Source of the DNA: HGM13233 sp964478515
Lineage (GTDB): Bacteria; Bacillota; Clostridia; Oscillospirales; Ruminococcaceae
Length of the DNA: 51,980 bases
NCBI GenBank assembly: GCA_964478515.1
Contig: CAYZIL010000015.1
Location: 1-51,980 of the forward strand
Direction of reading: 5' to 3'
The notes under the pieces: model-generated
Told to the model about the DNA's origin: nothing
The model's database searches: none
What the model saw: only the letters and a program-made list of their open reading frames with translations
Shown: positions 50,599 through 51,980 of the stretch, one piece after another
Layout of the letters: each line of letters begins with the position of its first letter
How positions within the stretch are numbered: the stretch's first letter is position 1
Position numbers and translations under genes: made by a program

Positions 50599-50742
50599 TC
50601 ATTCTTCTTCCTCATACTCTTTCCTAAACCTTTCCTCCTCTTCATCAAGAGAAGCCAGTCCCGCTTTAGCACCATTCCTCGTAAGAATGTCTCTTTACAT
50701 CTTGCGCAACTGCTTATTTACATTTGCTAAATTGCCTCTAAC
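50599..50742 (-). pseudogene. remnant of a charged C-terminus with an in-frame stop
   Basis: A continuous minus-strand frame reads NLANVNKQLRKM, then a TAA at 50695-50697, then RDILTRNGAKAGLASLDEEE and a Glu-rich end at a TGA. A single change from CAA would restore it. No start codon with a ribosome binding site is visible. It overlaps the end of the neighbouring small gene. Probably the tail of a decayed gene. Confidence 0.4.
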
Positions 50743-50912
50743 TTATCCAGCCAGCAGTCGCAAAGTGGATAATCATCATCTTCATCACGGTCACCCGCCT
50801 CAACTATACACATTACGACACCTAAAGACTTGTGCATATCAACAACAACGCCATTTATTCCGCTCTCAATAATCCTGACGTGGTCGTATTCTTTTATTTT
50901 GCCGTCTCGCAT
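50727..50912 (-). CDS. small orphan protein (DUF4926-like appearance)
   Basis: Protein of 61 residues if started at ATG 50912 (an upstream in-frame ATG at 50951 would add 13 basic residues). The sequence IKEYDHVRIIESGINGVVVD looks like a small SH3-like barrel of the DUF4926 type, followed by an acidic stretch (GDRDEDDDYPLCDC). The ribosome binding site is poor for both starts. It lies in the AT-rich right-end region among other small genes on the same strand. Confidence 0.6.
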   Translation of the reverse strand: MRDGKIKEYDHVRIIESGINGVVVDMHKSLGVVMCIVEAGDRDEDDDYPLCDCWLDKLEAI

Positions 50913-51021
50913 GCTTTTCAGCTTTTGCCTTTTTCCTTTTGTCCGGCACATATAAACTCACCGGCCGTGAAATCGTGTTGCCTTTTCAAAATATTCTGCG
51001 GAACAGCCGGACCTGCGTGTA

Positions 51022-51270
51022 TTATTTTCTAAATCCGGCTATGCGTTCGGCAAACTCGATAAGGTCCGGCTTTATTTTCATGCCGTGGATTATTGCCCAG
51101 TCGCCTATAGAGTCAATAACCTTGTAAAACGCAAAGGCTTGGCCCTGATTGTACTCCGTATTGTCCTTATCGCAATCCTTCTTGACATTTTCTGCGAACT
51201 CAGTGAGCCATTGTAGAAGCTCGACTAAGTCGTCTGCGCTAATCACCTTTTTGTTAATTCTAATGTCCAT
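51022..51270 (-). CDS. small helical orphan protein
   Basis: Protein of 82 residues, not recognised. It is largely alpha-helical by appearance (ADDLVELLQWLTEFAENVKKD, DLIEFAERIAGFRK) and acidic. A good GGGAG site precedes the ATG. It begins inside the end of the broken reading frame at 51243-51543, the usual spacing of an immunity gene after a toxin gene, but that role is only an inference. Confidence 0.65.
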   Translation of the reverse strand: MDIRINKKVISADDLVELLQWLTEFAENVKKDCDKDNTEYNQGQAFAFYKVIDSIGDWAIIHGMKIKPDLIEFAERIAGFRK

Positions 51271-51543
51271 TTTTCTCCCTTCTTATCTTCACCTTGACTT
51301 TCCTTGTTCCAGACTACTTTTACATTTTCGGGGCCGTCCGGAAAGCTCTATCAATTTAGAATGCATTTTGCTGGATTCGCTTTTTCCTCATCTTCAGAAA
51401 ACCGGTTTCTGATTTTTTATTACCTTTTCGAGCATTTTAACGCCCGCTTTGTTCGGCGGCTCATCACTCGTGCGCCCATCGCAATTATACTTCAGCTGTA
51501 CGTTGATGTAAAACAAAAGCGTCTGCATGCCGCCGAGCGTTTT
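51243..51543 (-). pseudogene. multiply broken gene, possible toxin-type C-terminus
   Basis: Three minus-strand pieces join into one plausible protein tail. From 51543, MQTLLFYINVQLKYNCDGRT and NKAGVKMLEKVIKNQKPVF end at a TGA (51394). A one-base shift gives SEDEEKANPAKCILN up to adjacent TGA and TAG (51348-51353). The same frame after them reads FPDGPENVKVVWNKESQGED. The homopolymer T run near 51,397 explains the first break. No start is visible, so only the end of the gene survives. Confidence 0.45.
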
Positions 51544-51718
51544 TTACGGCATGGGGCGACGCCTTTTTTATTTGGTACGGTATTTTCGACTATTTGCCGA
51601 CAAGCTCGCGCAAGGCATATTAAAAATATTTTGACGAATCGACGACCTTGAAAACCAGCCCTTTGAAATGCGCCGCAAGACGGTGCGGCGATTTATAAAA
51701 GAAGTTACAATAAAAACA
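51544..51718. other. non-coding stretch upstream of the broken gene
   Basis: No credible gene. It contains a small hairpin GCGCCGC/GCGGCG at 51671-51691 and, on the minus strand, the T-rich tail of the hairpin at 51719. Confidence 0.4.
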
Positions 51719-51755
51719 AATTCCGTCGATGTGCAAAGCACACTGACGGAATTTG
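51719..51755 (-). terminator. strong hairpin, terminator-like on the minus strand
   Basis: AAATTCCGTC pairs with GACGGAATTT and, inside, GTGC with GCAC around AAA. The minus strand continues GTTTTTATTG. No gene that would use it is visible within the window. Confidence 0.6.
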
Positions 51756-51925
51756 CAGGTATCCTTGGCGGGTGGCAGTAATTGAGATAATGGCTGAAAG
51801 TCCTTTGTTTTCAACGGTTTTCGGATTTTCGACCAACCTGATTTTGCATCCAAACCCTCAATTTTCTGAAAAAAAGGTCAAAATCAAGTATGAGCAAAAA
51901 AGATAAGTCTATCGATGCCATTGTT

Positions 51926-51955
51926 GAGGTGAGCTGATCAGATCAGCTTGACCTC
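51926..51955 (+). terminator. strong plus-strand terminator at the right edge
   Basis: GAGGT-AGCTGATC pairs with GATCAGCT-ACCTC with one mismatch, followed by TTTTTCTTTTT. It follows a 15-codon frame (MSKKDKSIDAIVEVS, ATG at 51890) whose stop lies in the stem, as in a leader-peptide arrangement or a truncated gene. Confidence 0.7.
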
Positions 51956-51980
51956 TTTTTCTTTTTGCCAAACGCAGTAT

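Noticed and set aside
51304..51651. Plus-strand frame of 115 codons
   Set aside because: Its composition is poor. The opposite strand gives sensible protein pieces with Lys/Glu/Asn-rich ends, and the frame has no ribosome binding site.
51620..51853. Minus-strand frame of 77 codons
   Set aside because: It reads straight through two strong hairpins and a terminator, and the peptide looks like translated inverted repeats.

Overview
The window looks like a GC-rich chromosome segment from an uncultured, probably anaerobic gut-type member of the Clostridia (Bacillota). The evidence is Firmicutes-style GGAGG ribosome binding sites and TATAAT promoters, an ECF transporter core (EcfA1/A2/T), PcrA, RecD2, ThyX in place of ThyA, MltG, YitT, DegV and YetF families, and a ClpC-type ATPase with a zinc finger. 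Three runs of N show that it is a draft or metagenome assembly. The gap sizes are nominal, because at least two of them do not keep the reading frame of the gene they interrupt.

Layout. 1-11,333 is one long, tightly packed minus-strand block of housekeeping genes: ruvC-ruvA-ruvB-glmM-methyltransferase-ecfA1-ecfA2-ecfT-truA-DUF5711-cvpA-clpC-like. A DUF362 ferredoxin-like gene (plus strand) follows. Next come nadE and a second minus-strand block: recD2-comF, then pcrA-thyX-tmk-GNAT-DJ-1/PfpI-mltG. 24,711-28,729 is a self-contained metabolic operon of an old-yellow-enzyme-type flavoprotein and a split aconitase X. Its upstream 600-base spacer has no protein gene and reads like a large structured RNA. 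29,347-33,793 holds a HAD phosphatase, a YetF-like protein, a GH13 glucosidase and a YitT protein. 33,878-37,874 is an unusual four-gene membrane locus built around an ABC-type protein that has lost its ATPase motifs and carries a Pro/Gln-rich tandem-repeat extension. 38,070-40,034 holds DUF1893, NYN/OST-HTH and MntP-like genes. 40,268-45,575 is a phosphate operon (pstS-C-A-B-phoU) followed by a DMT exporter and an effector-binding protein. The pstS product has its two halves in permuted order. A lipoprotein amidase, a tandem class II aldolase fusion and degV follow.

From about 50,000 to the right end the character changes. The DNA is AT-richer and holds small orphan genes, a 19-codon truncated gene start, frameshifted and stop-interrupted reading frames, and several strong hairpins. 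This is the signature of a decaying mobile or toxin/immunity-type region.

The best candidates for something undescribed are the structured RNA at about 28,840-29,303, the pseudo-ABC membrane locus, and the aconitase X plus enoate-reductase-like operon. All functional calls rest on reading the protein sequences by eye. No database search was possible.
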